Assembly: GCF_017352195.1 (NCBI RefSeq)
Contig: NZ_CP071445.1
Span: 496,001-560,000 of the forward strand
DNA from: Sedimentibacter sp. zth1
Lineage (GTDB): Bacteria > Bacillota > Clostridia > Tissierellales > Sedimentibacteraceae
Direction of reading: 5' to 3'
DNA: 64,000 nt
In this document: positions 1 through 8,816 of the stretch, piece by piece
Position numbering within the stretch: the first letter of the stretch is position 1
How the letters are laid out: every line of letters starts with the position of its first letter
Position numbers and translations under genes: made by a program
Notes under the pieces: model-generated
The model's input: only the letters and a program-made list of their open reading frames with translations
Told to the model about the DNA's origin: nothing
Database searches by the model: none

Positions 1-704
1 CGGTGGATTATTTGCTTGATAAATTTGGAGGACATAAGTTAGCAGCGGGATTGACTATCAAAAAATCCAACATAAATGAATTTTATAATGAACTTAATAA
101 ATACATTGATAGGATAGTAAATAAGGATAGTGTTCAGAAGGTTATTTGCGTTGATTCATATATTAATGTAAAAAATATTAATTATACATTGTATGAAGAA
201 ATACGTAGATTTGAACCTTATGGTCATGGTAACAGTAAGCCTTTGTTTGCTGTTGTTGATTTTTCAATTTATAATTTAAAAATGGTAGGTAAAGATAAAA
301 ATCACATTAGTTTTACAATTGTTGATGATAATTTATCTATTAAAGCAATTGGTTTTGATAAAATTACTATATTGCAGAAAATTCTTTTGTCACCACCGTC
401 AATTATTGTAAGTATTAATGAAAATGAGTTTAGAGGGAATAAAGAGCTCCAATTAATTTTACATGATATAGAAGATTTTATTTATGAAAAGCAAGATATT
501 GATAGTAATAAAATAAGAATAGTTAATTCTGTAATTAATAAAACCAAGTCAAAAATAATAAAGACAAATATTTTTGATTTTGCAAATAAAATTAGCAGAC
601 TATATAACACTGAAATTACTGTTGACAATATAATTTGCATATTAGAAAATGAAAGTAATATTGAGTATATTTTAAAAAATGGTATACTATACATTAGAAA
701 ATAG
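1..704 (+). CDS. recJ: Single-stranded-DNA exonuclease RecJ, C-terminal part (5' end outside window)
   Basis: This is the last 233 or so codons of RecJ, a 5'-3' single-strand DNA exonuclease used in recombination and mismatch repair. The reading frame is open to the window edge, so the DHH catalytic domain lies upstream. What is visible is the DHHA1-domain signature GGHKLAAG, about 9 residues into the visible part. It is followed by the OB-fold-like region typical of RecJ, including EPYGHGNSKPLF. The last 60 residues or so are a lysine- and isoleucine-rich tail. apt follows after 12 nt, and recJ-apt-rel is a common clostridial gene order. The assignment rests on the DHHA1 motif plus this context. 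Confidence 0.9.
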   Translation, partial: VDYLLDKFGGHKLAAGLTIKKSNINEFYNELNKYIDRIVNKDSVQKVICVDSYINVKNINYTLYEEIRRFEPYGHGNSKPLFAVVDFSIYNLKMVGKDKNHISFTIVDDNLSIKAIGFDKITILQKILLSPPSIIVSINENEFRGNKELQLILHDIEDFIYEKQDIDSNKIRIVNSVINKTKSKIIKTNIFDFANKISRLYNTEITVDNIICILENESNIEYILKNGILYIRK

Positions 705-716
705 TAGGAGGGAAAC

Positions 717-1229
717 ATGAGTTTAAAAGATAAAATCAGAGTATTTGAGGATTATCCAACGAAGGGGATTAGTTTTAAGGATATAACAACATTATTAAAA
801 GATGGTGAAAGTTTTAGAAAATGTATTGACATGTTAGATGAAAAATTTAAAGATTGTCAAGTTGATATAGTAGTAGGTCCAGAATCAAGAGGATTTATAT
901 TTGCAACTCCGCTAGCATATTTATTAAATGCGGGTTTCGTTCCTGTAAGAAAACCAGGTAAACTTCCTGGAGAAACAATAAAGTATACTTATGATTTAGA
1001 GTATGGCTCTGATTCATTGGAGATTCACAAAGATGCAATTATAAAAGGTCAAAATGTATTAATTGTTGATGATTTATTAGCAACTGGCGGAACAATGAAG
1101 GCAACAGCTAATTTAGTTGAACAATTAGGCGGAAATGTAGTTGGTTTAGGCTTTTTGATAGAGCTAGAGGATTTGAATGGTAGAGATAAACTTTCAGGAT
1201 ATGAAGTAGAATCATTGGTTAAATACTAA
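717..1229 (+). CDS. apt: Adenine phosphoribosyltransferase
   Basis: Apt salvages adenine to AMP using PRPP in the cytoplasm. The 170-residue length is the usual size for the family. The PRPP-binding loop [13 protein letters not shown] is at residues 114-126, and the adenine-side segment GPESRGFIF is near residues 54-62. The start ATG is preceded by a good AGGAGGG at 705-711. It lies 12 nt after recJ and about 50 nt before rel. A short hairpin sits between apt and rel, so part of the transcript may stop there. Confidence 0.97.
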   Translation: MSLKDKIRVFEDYPTKGISFKDITTLLKDGESFRKCIDMLDEKFKDCQVDIVVGPESRGFIFATPLAYLLNAGFVPVRKPGKLPGETIKYTYDLEYGSDSLEIHKDAIIKGQNVLIVDDLLATGGTMKATANLVEQLGGNVVGLGFLIELEDLNGRDKLSGYEVESLVKY

Positions 1230-1251
1230 AGGTTGGATATTTTCAACCTTT
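1228..1251 (+). terminator. Short hairpin between apt and rel, weak or partial terminator
   Basis: An 8-bp perfect stem, AAAGGTTG (1228-1235) with CAACCTTT (1244-1251), overlaps the apt stop codon. It is followed only by TTT AAATATAA, so it lacks a strong U tract. It may act as an attenuating or mRNA-processing hairpin between apt and rel rather than a full terminator. Confidence 0.4.
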
Positions 1252-1280
1252 AAATATAACGTAAATAAGGGTGATATCAT

Positions 1281-3464
1281 ATGATAGAAAACATTTTAAA
1301 TAGAATAGAATCGTATAGTCCTACAGCTAATGTTGAAATTGTTATAAAAGCCTATACGTACGCTGAAATGGCACATTCTACAGCTCCCGCTCGCTTATCT
1401 GGAGAAAGATACTTTATTCATCCATATAGCGTAGCTATAATATTGTGTGATATGCATATGGATGTTCAAACTATTGCAGCTGGATTATTGCATGACGTAG
1501 TTGAAGATACTGGAAAAACTTATGATGACATAGCAAAAGAGTTTGGCAAAGAAATTGCGGATATGGTAGATGGTGTTACTAAATTAAGCAAGGTCAAATA
1601 TAGAAATAAGGAAGAGCGTCAAGCTGAAAGTTTGAGAAAAATGATTATTGCAATGTCAAAGGACATAAGAGTAGTTATTATTAAACTTGCAGATAGATTA
1701 CACAACATAAGAACATTAGAATATATGCCTGAAAATAAGCAAAAACAAAAAGCTATGGAAACGTTAGAAATCTATGCTCCAATAGCTAATAGACTTGGTA
1801 TGGCTTCTATTAAATGGGAGTTAGAGGATATATCCTTAAAATATATTGATAGAGAAGGCTATGAAGATTTAGAAGAAAAAGTAAGTCAAAAGATTGAAGA
1901 ACGAAGAGAATTTATTAAAAGTATTGTTGATATAATAAAACTTAAGTTGCATGAGGCTAAATTATTCATAGAAGAAGTTACAGGAAGACCGAAAAGTTTG
2001 TACAGTATATATAAAAAAATGTATTTTAAAAATAAGCCTTTTAATCAAATCTATGACATTACAGGAGTAAGAATTATTGTTGATTCTGTAAAGGATTGTT
2101 ATGGAGCACTAGGTGTAGTTCATACTATGTGGAAACCAATGCCCGGTAGATTTAAAGATTATATTGCTATGCCAAAGCCAAATATGTACCAGTCACTTCA
2201 CACAACAGTTATTGGTCCTGATGGTGAACCATTTGAGATACAAATTAGAACTCTAGATATGCATAGAACTGCTGAATTTGGTATTGCAGCTCACTGGAAA
2301 TATAAAGAGGGCATAACTGAAGAAAGTGATTTTGATGAAAAATTAAATTGGCTTAGACGAATGCTTGAATGGCAACAAGAAACAAATGATCCTGAAGAAT
2401 TTATGGAAAATTTAAAGGTTGATTTATATTCAGATGAGGTATTTGTTTTTACACCAAAGGGAGAGGTTATTAATTTACCTATTGGTTCTACACCGGTAGA
2501 CTTTGCGTATAGGGTTCATAGTGCTGTAGGAAATAAGTGTGTTGGTGCAAAAATAAATAGTAGAATTGTACCACTTGACTATAAATTGAAAACTGGTGAT
2601 AAGGTTGATATACTAACATCAACGAATAGTAATGGTCCAAGTAGAGATTGGTTAAAAATAGTTGCTAGTAGTCAAGCTAAAGCTAAAATCAAAAAATATT
2701 TTAAAGAAAAAGACAAAGATCTTAACGTAACTAAAGGCAGAGAGTTACTTGAAAGGGAAGTGAAAAAACAAGGTTATCAGTTAACTGATTTATTGAAAGA
2801 TGATTGGATTAAGTTGTGTGCTGATAAGTATAACTTATATACAGTAGAAAATTTATATGCTGCAATTTCAATTGGTTCAATAACTGAAAATCAAATATTT
2901 ACAAGATTAAAAGGAATATATATAGAAGAAAATAAAGGCAAACTTGATATTATTAATGATAATAAAAAGGATGCTATACTTGAAAAGCCAAAACAAATGA
3001 GGCAAGAAAAACATTCTTCTGGTGTTGTAATCAGAGGAGTCGATAATGTGAAAATAAGGTTATCTAGATGTTGTAATCCTGTTCCAGGAGATGCAATTGT
3101 TGGATTTATAACAAGAGGCAGAGGCGTTTCTGTCCACAGAGCAGATTGTTCTAATATACTTGATTTTACTGATTCAGATGATGAAAGATTCATCGAAGTA
3201 GAGTGGGATGAAGCTAAAAAAGGAACTTTTTTGAGTGAAATACAAATTAAGGCTATTGATAGACCAAAGTTGTTGCAGGATATTACTGGATTATACAATG
3301 ATGCCAAATTGTATGCTACTTCATTAAATTTAAGAATTAATAAGGAAAAAATAGCTGTAATTGATATAACATTTGAAATATCTGAAACAAAACAGCTTCA
3401 TGAATTAATTAAAAAAATTAGAAGATTAGAAGGAATATTGGATATATACAGAACAAATAAGTAG
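1281..3464 (+). CDS. relA: Bifunctional (p)ppGpp synthetase/hydrolase Rel
   Basis: Rel makes and degrades the alarmone (p)ppGpp in the stringent response. Domain order is HD hydrolase (H71-D72 in LLHDVVEDT), then the synthetase domain around residues 240-350 (GRPKSLYSIYKKM, then RFKDYIA). A TGS domain follows (FVFTPKGEVINLP, near residue 390), and the C-terminus carries a conserved-cysteine segment (RCCNPVPGD) and an ACT domain. The RFKD motif is the RxKD type found in bifunctional Rel/Spo enzymes, and the HD motif is intact, so both activities are expected. At 727 residues it is full length. The ATG follows AAGGGTGAT. dtd starts 8 nt downstream. Confidence 0.97.
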   Translation: MIENILNRIESYSPTANVEIVIKAYTYAEMAHSTAPARLSGERYFIHPYSVAIILCDMHMDVQTIAAGLLHDVVEDTGKTYDDIAKEFGKEIADMVDGVTKLSKVKYRNKEERQAESLRKMIIAMSKDIRVVIIKLADRLHNIRTLEYMPENKQKQKAMETLEIYAPIANRLGMASIKWELEDISLKYIDREGYEDLEEKVSQKIEERREFIKSIVDIIKLKLHEAKLFIEEVTGRPKSLYSIYKKMYFKNKPFNQIYDITGVRIIVDSVKDCYGALGVVHTMWKPMPGRFKDYIAMPKPNMYQSLHTTVIGPDGEPFEIQIRTLDMHRTAEFGIAAHWKYKEGITEESDFDEKLNWLRRMLEWQQETNDPEEFMENLKVDLYSDEVFVFTPKGEVINLPIGSTPVDFAYRVHSAVGNKCVGAKINSRIVPLDYKLKTGDKVDILTSTNSNGPSRDWLKIVASSQAKAKIKKYFKEKDKDLNVTKGRELLEREVKKQGYQLTDLLKDDWIKLCADKYNLYTVENLYAAISIGSITENQIFTRLKGIYIEENKGKLDIINDNKKDAILEKPKQMRQEKHSSGVVIRGVDNVKIRLSRCCNPVPGDAIVGFITRGRGVSVHRADCSNILDFTDSDDERFIEVEWDEAKKGTFLSEIQIKAIDRPKLLQDITGLYNDAKLYATSLNLRINKEKIAVIDITFEISETKQLHELIKKIRRLEGILDIYRTNK

Positions 3465-3472
3465 GAGTTATT

Positions 3473-3922
3473 ATGAGAGCAGTTATACAAAGGGTAAAAC
3501 ACGCAAGTGTTACTATAGATGATGAAATGGTTGGTAAAATTGACAAGGGTATACTTGTGTTTTTAGGTATTTCAGAAGATGACAATGAATCTGATTTAGA
3601 CTATGTTTTTAATAAAACAGTTGTATTGAGGATTTTCGAGGATGAAAATGGTAAAATGAATAAGTCATTATCAGATATAAATGGAAGCATTCTTGTAGTT
3701 TCGCAGTTTACACTTCAGGGAGATGCAAGAAAAGGAAGAAGACCTAGTTATTCAAATGCTGCAAGACCTGAGAAAGCATTACCACTCTATGAAGAATTTA
3801 TCACTAAATGCAGAAATGCAAATATAAATACTCAAACGGGAAAGTTTGGTGCAGATATGAAAGTTGAACTTTTAAATGATGGCCCAGTAACAATATTATT
3901 GGATAGTACTAAATTGTTTTAA
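3473..3922 (+). CDS. dtd: D-aminoacyl-tRNA deacylase
   Basis: Dtd hydrolyses D-amino acids mischarged on tRNA, chiefly D-Tyr-tRNA, and recycles the tRNA. The 149-residue length is typical. Two family motifs are intact: SQFTLQGD at residues 77-84, and the Gly-Pro motif NDGPVT at 135-140 that forms the chiral selectivity filter. It is translated from an AGGAG-preceded ATG 8 nt after rel, with the next gene 10 nt further on, so rel, dtd and the hydrolase are clearly co-transcribed. Confidence 0.97.
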   Translation: MRAVIQRVKHASVTIDDEMVGKIDKGILVFLGISEDDNESDLDYVFNKTVVLRIFEDENGKMNKSLSDINGSILVVSQFTLQGDARKGRRPSYSNAARPEKALPLYEEFITKCRNANINTQTGKFGADMKVELLNDGPVTILLDSTKLF

Positions 3923-3932
3923 GGAGATATAT

Positions 3933-4565
3933 ATGATATTAGAAAGATTAGAGGTTACATCATTTTTGATGAACTGCTATATAGTTGGATGTGAAAAAAC
4001 TAAAAATTGTGCTATAATTGATCCGGGTGGAAGCTTCACGGTCATTGATGACAAAGTATCGTCTTTAGGTTTAACTCCTAAAATGATATTGCTAACTCAT
4101 GGACATGCTGACCATATTGGAGCAGTTGAAGAGTTAAAGCATAAATACAATATACCAGTGTATGTTCATGAGAAAGATGTAGAATATTTAAAGAACCCTG
4201 AATTAAATCATTCATATGATTTATTTAGAAAAAATATGTCATTAGATTGTGATATAATTATGAAAGATGGTCAAATAATTGAGTTAGGTGAACTGAAAAT
4301 ATTAGTAATTCATACACCAGGTCATACGCCGGGTGGAGTTAGTTTCAAGATAGAAAATATTATTATTACTGGAGATACTATTTTTAATCACTCCATTGGA
4401 AGAACTGACTTTGAAGGTGGTTCTATGGAACAGATAATAAGTTCTATTAGAAATAAAATTTTTATATATCCAGATGAAACTGTTCTTTATCCTGGACATA
4501 ACTCACCAACCAATATTGGGGTAGAAAAAAGAGAAAATATGTTTTTAAAACAATATTATAAATAA
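3933..4565 (+). CDS. Metallo-beta-lactamase-fold hydrolase, glyoxalase II-like
   Basis: This is a 210-residue zinc hydrolase with THGHADH at residues 55-61 (the HxHxDH metal motif), a second histidine in HTPGHTPGG, and a late GHNSPT segment. It matches the short single-domain glyoxalase II relatives (YqgX/YcbL-like) that sit after dtd in many Firmicutes. The substrate cannot be read from sequence; a hydroxyacylglutathione or other thioester is possible. AAGGAG precedes the ATG. It is part of the rel-dtd transcript. Confidence 0.9.
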   Translation: MILERLEVTSFLMNCYIVGCEKTKNCAIIDPGGSFTVIDDKVSSLGLTPKMILLTHGHADHIGAVEELKHKYNIPVYVHEKDVEYLKNPELNHSYDLFRKNMSLDCDIIMKDGQIIELGELKILVIHTPGHTPGGVSFKIENIIITGDTIFNHSIGRTDFEGGSMEQIISSIRNKIFIYPDETVLYPGHNSPTNIGVEKRENMFLKQYYK

Positions 4566-4589
4566 AGAAAGAAAGTAAGTAATAAAAAT

Positions 4590-6083
4590 ATGATTAAATT
4601 TTATTTAATAGGTCATGAATTTGAATATGAGGTTAGAAATGTTTTTAGAATATTTGATTTAAATTCTGACATTGAACTAAATTATGTTTCAACAAACTCT
4701 ATAAAATTGAGTAATTTTAAGGATGATTTGCTAACAGTTTATAGCGAATTAATTGAGAAGAATGGTTCGTTTTATGGTAGCGCAAGGCTTTTTAAGGGTA
4801 ATACTTTAATTAATGAAAGAACAATTAATTCAGATGATATTATTATTGAAAAAGCAGATGAGAAAAAACTAAAGAAAACAATAGTAAAAAAATCATTATA
4901 TTATATTTTGTCTAAGTTTTATGATATAAAAGCAGAGTATGGTTTCTTAACTGGTATTAGACCAAACAAAATACTAACACTTGCAATAAGTAATGGATTT
5001 TCAGATGAAGAAGCAAAGGCTATTCTTAGAAATACTTATGAGGTTAATGAAGAAAAAATAGAATTATTATATAATATATATTTGATTCAGAAAAAATATA
5101 TAGCAAAAGAAGAAAATTTAAAAAATTATAATTTATATATTGGAATACCATTTTGTCCAACTAAATGTATATATTGTTCGTTTGTTTCATTTACAAAATA
5201 TGATAAACATGAAGTAGACAAGTATGTGCAAACGTTAAAAGTAGAAATAGAAGAAACAATAAAATTGGCTATTAGAAGTGGATTAGCACTTAACACAATT
5301 TATTTTGGTGGTGGTACACCTTCTGTGTTGAGCTGTGAAAATATTGACGATATATTTGGTATAATACGAAAATATTATGATATTGACAAAGTAAAGGAAA
5401 TAACTTTCGAAGCAGGTAGACCTGATACGATTACTGAAGAATTATTATCTTGTATCAAGAAAAATGGTGTAAATAGAATAAGTATTAATCCGCAAACGAT
5501 GAATGACAATACTTTGAAAGCAATTTCAAGAAGACACACTGTGCAAAATATTATTGATGTATACAATTTAGCTAGAACATATGATTTTGATTCGATAAAT
5601 ATGGATTTAATTATTGGATTACCTGGTGAATGTGCGGATGATGTTAATAATTCAATTGAAAGAGTTATTGACCTAAAACCAGATAATATAACTATTCATG
5701 CTCTAGCTTATAAAAAAGGTTCTAAATTGTTTAATTCTACTAAAAATTTATCTAAAGATTATGATATGGTTGAAAGTATGTATCATATAACTAAAGAAAA
5801 TTGTATAAACTCAAATTATATACCATATTATATGTATAGACAAAAAAATATTAAAGCAAACCTTGAAAATGTAGGATATTGTATAAATGGAAAAGAAAGT
5901 ATTTATAACATTGTAATTATAGAAGAAATTGAGACTATTCTAGCATGTGGTGCAGGTGCTGTTAGTAAAATACTTAAGGGTAACAATAGGCATGAACGTG
6001 TACAGAATTACAAGAATTTAGAAGATTATAATGAAAATATACAAAAAAATATTAAGGAAAAAGAAATTATATTGTTTTCATAA
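4590..6083 (+). CDS. hemZ: Coproporphyrinogen III dehydrogenase-like radical SAM protein HemZ
   Basis: This is a 497-residue radical SAM protein of the HemN/HemZ type. The cluster motif is CPTKCIYC (C189, C193, C196), preceded by IGIPF. The SAM-binding stretch YFGGGTPS and the later GLPGE segment are typical of HemN relatives. The 180-residue N-terminal extension before the radical SAM domain is characteristic of Firmicute HemZ. HemZ is annotated as oxygen-independent coproporphyrinogen dehydrogenase, but many family members are unproven. The RBS is weak (AAGAAAG). It follows the hydrolase by 24 nt and closes the rel cluster; hisS, often next, is absent here. Confidence 0.88.
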   Translation: MIKFYLIGHEFEYEVRNVFRIFDLNSDIELNYVSTNSIKLSNFKDDLLTVYSELIEKNGSFYGSARLFKGNTLINERTINSDDIIIEKADEKKLKKTIVKKSLYYILSKFYDIKAEYGFLTGIRPNKILTLAISNGFSDEEAKAILRNTYEVNEEKIELLYNIYLIQKKYIAKEENLKNYNLYIGIPFCPTKCIYCSFVSFTKYDKHEVDKYVQTLKVEIEETIKLAIRSGLALNTIYFGGGTPSVLSCENIDDIFGIIRKYYDIDKVKEITFEAGRPDTITEELLSCIKKNGVNRISINPQTMNDNTLKAISRRHTVQNIIDVYNLARTYDFDSINMDLIIGLPGECADDVNNSIERVIDLKPDNITIHALAYKKGSKLFNSTKNLSKDYDMVESMYHITKENCINSNYIPYYMYRQKNIKANLENVGYCINGKESIYNIVIIEEIETILACGAGAVSKILKGNNRHERVQNYKNLEDYNENIQKNIKEKEIILFS

Positions 6084-6122
6084 TAGTTAAGCATTGTAAA
6101 GATACAATAATTATAATTGTAT

Positions 6123-6130
6123 GGGGGGGG
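6123..6130 (+). promoter_or_regulatory. Run of eight G forming the ribosome binding site of comFB-like gene
   Basis: Eight consecutive G lie 5 nt upstream of the ATG at 6136 and occupy the Shine-Dalgarno position. Homopolymeric G of this length is conspicuous in such AT-rich DNA. An upstream ATG at 6121 is in frame but would overlap the run, so 6136 is the better start. Confidence 0.6.
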
Positions 6131-6135
6131 AAAAT

Positions 6136-6414
6136 ATGATAAAGAACTATATGGAAGTAATGGTCGCTGAAATTTTGACAGATTTACTTAATAATAATAA
6201 GGCATACAAGGACATTTGTAAATGTGAAGTTTGCATTGACGATATGATGGCTAAGGCTTTGAATAATATAACACCTTTCTATATTACTAGTAAAAAAGGA
6301 AAGATTTATGGCGAATATTTTATCAAAGAAAAACAAAATATAGCACATCTGATTACCGAAGTAGTTAAAGCAATTGATTGTGTTTCAAAAAATCCGAGGC
6401 ATGATGTTATATAA
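6136..6414 (+). CDS. ComFB-family late competence development protein
   Basis: This is a 92-residue protein resembling ComFB. It starts MIKNYMEVMVAEIL, and a central CKCEVCIDD segment has three closely spaced cysteines followed by MMAKALNNITPFYIT, which is typical of the family. ComFB is known from the Bacillus competence operon and from cyanobacteria, where relatives bind cyclic di-nucleotides; its role here is unknown. I chose the ATG at 6136 because the G run upstream gives a proper RBS spacing. It stands alone between hemZ and a terminator at 6427. Confidence 0.75.
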   Translation: MIKNYMEVMVAEILTDLLNNNKAYKDICKCEVCIDDMMAKALNNITPFYITSKKGKIYGEYFIKEKQNIAHLITEVVKAIDCVSKNPRHDVI

Positions 6415-6426
6415 ACACCATAATTA

Positions 6427-6459
6427 ATAAACTTATTATTATAATAAGTTTATTTTTTG
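6427..6459 (+). terminator. Rho-independent terminator after comFB-like gene
   Basis: An 11-bp perfect stem, ATAAACTTATT (6427-6437) with AATAAGTTTAT (6443-6453), has a 5-nt loop and is followed by TTTTTG. It ends the comFB-like transcript 13 nt after the stop codon. Confidence 0.85.
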
Positions 6460-6676
6460 TTATTCTAGGTCAATACTTTAATATTAATTTACTAAGAAGA
6501 GTTAGTATGAATAAACAGTAGCGCTTAGTAGAACCATCAAATACCTTGCAAAAAAAGGTTTCTTATATTATAATCAATCTTATGAAATAGCTAGTAAGAT
6601 TAATATTATAGGGATAATAATGAATTAAATTAAATACAATATAATTTTAATTATGCTCCCATTATGGGGGCTTTTT
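6460..6676 (+). promoter_or_regulatory. Untranslated leader with hairpins and terminator upstream of the cobalamin genes
   Basis: The gene-free stretch 6415-6750 contains no credible coding frame. It holds three hairpins in a row: a 5-bp stem ACCTT/AAGGT near 6543-6560, a 7-bp stem AATCTTA/TAAGATT near 6574-6602, and a terminator GCTCCC/GGGGGC at 6655-6671 followed by TTTTT. The layout looks like an attenuated leader or a short non-coding RNA. I cannot find the conserved box of a cobalamin riboswitch, although the genes downstream make cobalamin. Confidence 0.45.
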
Positions 6677-6750
6677 ATTTTATTGGTTATTTAATAAATT
6701 TATGTAAATTTAGAAATTAATCTAACGTACAATAAAGGTAGGTGCACAAT

Positions 6751-7707
6751 TTGATATCATTAGTTTTAGGTTACATATTAGATTTAATTATAGGAGACCC
6801 TCAAAATGCTCCTCATCCGATAAGACTTATAGGGAGTTTTATCAGTAAATTAGAAAATAAATTAAGATGCAAGTGTAAAAATGAGAAAGATGAATATAAA
6901 TCAGGTGTTATATTATGGTTTGTAGTAGTATTTATCTCTTTTTTAATTCCTTTTTTTATTATAACTCTTGCATACAGATATTTGCCCGTAGTTGTTGCTA
7001 TAATTATAGATGCGATAATGTGTTATTATATACTTGCTACTAAGTGCTTAAAAGTAGAAAGTATGAAGGTATACGCTAAATTGAAACAAGGTAATATTAT
7101 GGAAGCTAGAAAATTTTTATCATATATAGTTGGTAGAGATACCAAGAGCCTTGATGAAACTGAAATTGTAAAAGCTTGCGTAGAAACTGTGGCTGAAAAT
7201 ACATCTGATGGAGTTATAGCTCCCTTGTTATTTATACTGATTGGTGGCGCACCGTTAGGTTTTATGTATAAGGCAATTAATACACTTGATTCAATGGTGG
7301 GTTACAAAAGTGAAAAATACATCAATATGGGAAGATTTTCAGCTAAAGCAGATGATATAGCGAACTATATTCCGGCAAGAATTTCAGCTTATTTAATGAT
7401 TGTAGCATCTTTTATCATAAAATTAGACTATAAAAATGCTTATAAAATTTATAAAAGAGATAGATATAACCATTTAAGCCCAAATTCAGCACATACTGAA
7501 TCTGTATGTGCAGGTGCATTAGATATAAAATTAGCTGGTGGTAGCTATTATGGTGGGACTTTTGTAGAAAAGCCTACTATTGGAGATGACATAAGAAAAA
7601 TTCAATTAGATGATGTAAAAATATCTAATAAACTTATGTATGCAACATCATGGCTATGTTTTTTTGTTGGAATACTAATTAAATTAATAATAGTAAAAGT
7701 AATATAA
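6751..7707 (+). CDS. cobD: Adenosylcobinamide-phosphate synthase CobD/CbiB
   Basis: CobD/CbiB is the membrane enzyme that attaches the aminopropanol arm to adenosylcobyric acid in late cobalamin synthesis. Near the N-terminus is the family signature GDPQNAPHPIRLIG. Several hydrophobic segments follow, then TVAENTSDGVIAPLLF and the polar NHLSPNSAHTESVCAGAL segment. The start is taken at TTG 6751, which is 8 nt after AGGTAGG and gives the usual short MISLVLGYILDL opening. A GTG at 6742 would overlap the RBS. It is the first gene of a cobD-cobC-cobQ run. Confidence 0.93.
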   Translation: MISLVLGYILDLIIGDPQNAPHPIRLIGSFISKLENKLRCKCKNEKDEYKSGVILWFVVVFISFLIPFFIITLAYRYLPVVVAIIIDAIMCYYILATKCLKVESMKVYAKLKQGNIMEARKFLSYIVGRDTKSLDETEIVKACVETVAENTSDGVIAPLLFILIGGAPLGFMYKAINTLDSMVGYKSEKYINMGRFSAKADDIANYIPARISAYLMIVASFIIKLDYKNAYKIYKRDRYNHLSPNSAHTESVCAGALDIKLAGGSYYGGTFVEKPTIGDDIRKIQLDDVKISNKLMYATSWLCFFVGILIKLIIVKVI

Positions 7708-7727
7708 TTTAGAAGGGATTGATTAAA

Positions 7728-8801
7728 ATGAACAAAAATTCTCATGGAGCAGATATATATACAGAAGCAACAACCCATAAGATAAACCAAAATGATATAA
7801 TAGATTTTTCTTCAAATATCAACCCATTTGGCTTTCCTAAAAGTGTTAAATTTTCAATTATAGAAGCATTAGAGTATGCACATAGGTATCCAGATGTTAA
7901 TTGTAGGGAACTTAGAAAATCTCTTTCTAATTATGAAAATGTAAATGAAAAGTACATATACTGTTCAAATGGAGCAATAGAGTCTATTTTTAGATTAGTA
8001 AATTTTTTAAAGCCTAAAAATGCTTTGATATTGGCACCAACCTTTTCGGAATACGAGCAGGCCTTAAAAAGTGAAAAATGTAGTGTTAATTATTATAATT
8101 TAACTGAAGAAAATAATTTTTTAATTAAAGATGATATATTGGATTTTATAGATGATAATACAGATATACTTTTTATTTGTAATCCAAATAATCCGACTGG
8201 TCAGCTAACAAGCTATGATATGTTAAAAAAGATTATTGAACACTCAAAAAGAACTGGAACAATAGTTGTATTGGATGAATGTTTCATAGAGTTCGTTGAT
8301 AACTATCAAGAGTATAGCGTGAAAGATTTACTTGATGAATATAACAATTTAATTATAGTAAAAGCATTTACAAAAATTTATGCCATGGCTGGAATTAGGC
8401 TGGGTTATTGTCTTTGTAGAAATGAGCAAATATTAAACGGGATAAAAAAATCTGGTCCTGTTTGGAATGTGTCAACCATAGCTCAAGTTGCAGGAGTTGC
8501 AGCTATAAAAGAAACAAAATATGTTGAAAATTCACTTATATACATAAAAGCACAAAGGCAATATTTATATAATGAGTTAATTAACCTAGGATTTAATGTA
8601 TATGCACCAAGTGCCAATTATATATTTTTTAAATCTCAATATAATTGCAATTTGAAAGAAGAATTGATGAAAAATGGTATGCTTATAAGGTCGTGTGGTA
8701 ATTATGAGGGGTTAGATAATAGGTATTATAGAGTGGCTGTTAAAATGGAAAATGAAAACAAAAAACTAATAAGTGGCTTAAAAGAAATTTTGGATAAATA
8801 G
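7728..8801 (+). CDS. Threonine-phosphate decarboxylase / histidinol-phosphate aminotransferase-like PLP enzyme
   Basis: This is a fold-type I PLP enzyme of 357 residues. The PLP lysine is K216 in AFTKIYAMAGIRLGY, and CNPNNPTGQ is the cofactor-contacting segment. Its start (HGADIYTEA, then DFSSNINPFG) is characteristic of the CobC/CobD-type L-threonine-O-3-phosphate decarboxylases that supply (R)-1-amino-2-propanol phosphate. Its place between the cobinamide-phosphate synthase and cobQ supports that over histidine synthesis. The ATG at 7728 has AGAAGGG 10 nt upstream; a TTG at 7719 lies too close. Confidence 0.85.
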   Translation: MNKNSHGADIYTEATTHKINQNDIIDFSSNINPFGFPKSVKFSIIEALEYAHRYPDVNCRELRKSLSNYENVNEKYIYCSNGAIESIFRLVNFLKPKNALILAPTFSEYEQALKSEKCSVNYYNLTEENNFLIKDDILDFIDDNTDILFICNPNNPTGQLTSYDMLKKIIEHSKRTGTIVVLDECFIEFVDNYQEYSVKDLLDEYNNLIIVKAFTKIYAMAGIRLGYCLCRNEQILNGIKKSGPVWNVSTIAQVAGVAAIKETKYVENSLIYIKAQRQYLYNELINLGFNVYAPSANYIFFKSQYNCNLKEELMKNGMLIRSCGNYEGLDNRYYRVAVKMENENKKLISGLKEILDK

Positions 8802-8816
8802 ATAGGAGTATAAGAT

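Noticed and set aside
6460-6750. Cobalamin riboswitch before the cobD genes
   Set aside because: I looked for the conserved B12 box and core junction and could not find them; the stretch is AT-rich with only simple hairpins, so I report an unidentified leader instead.
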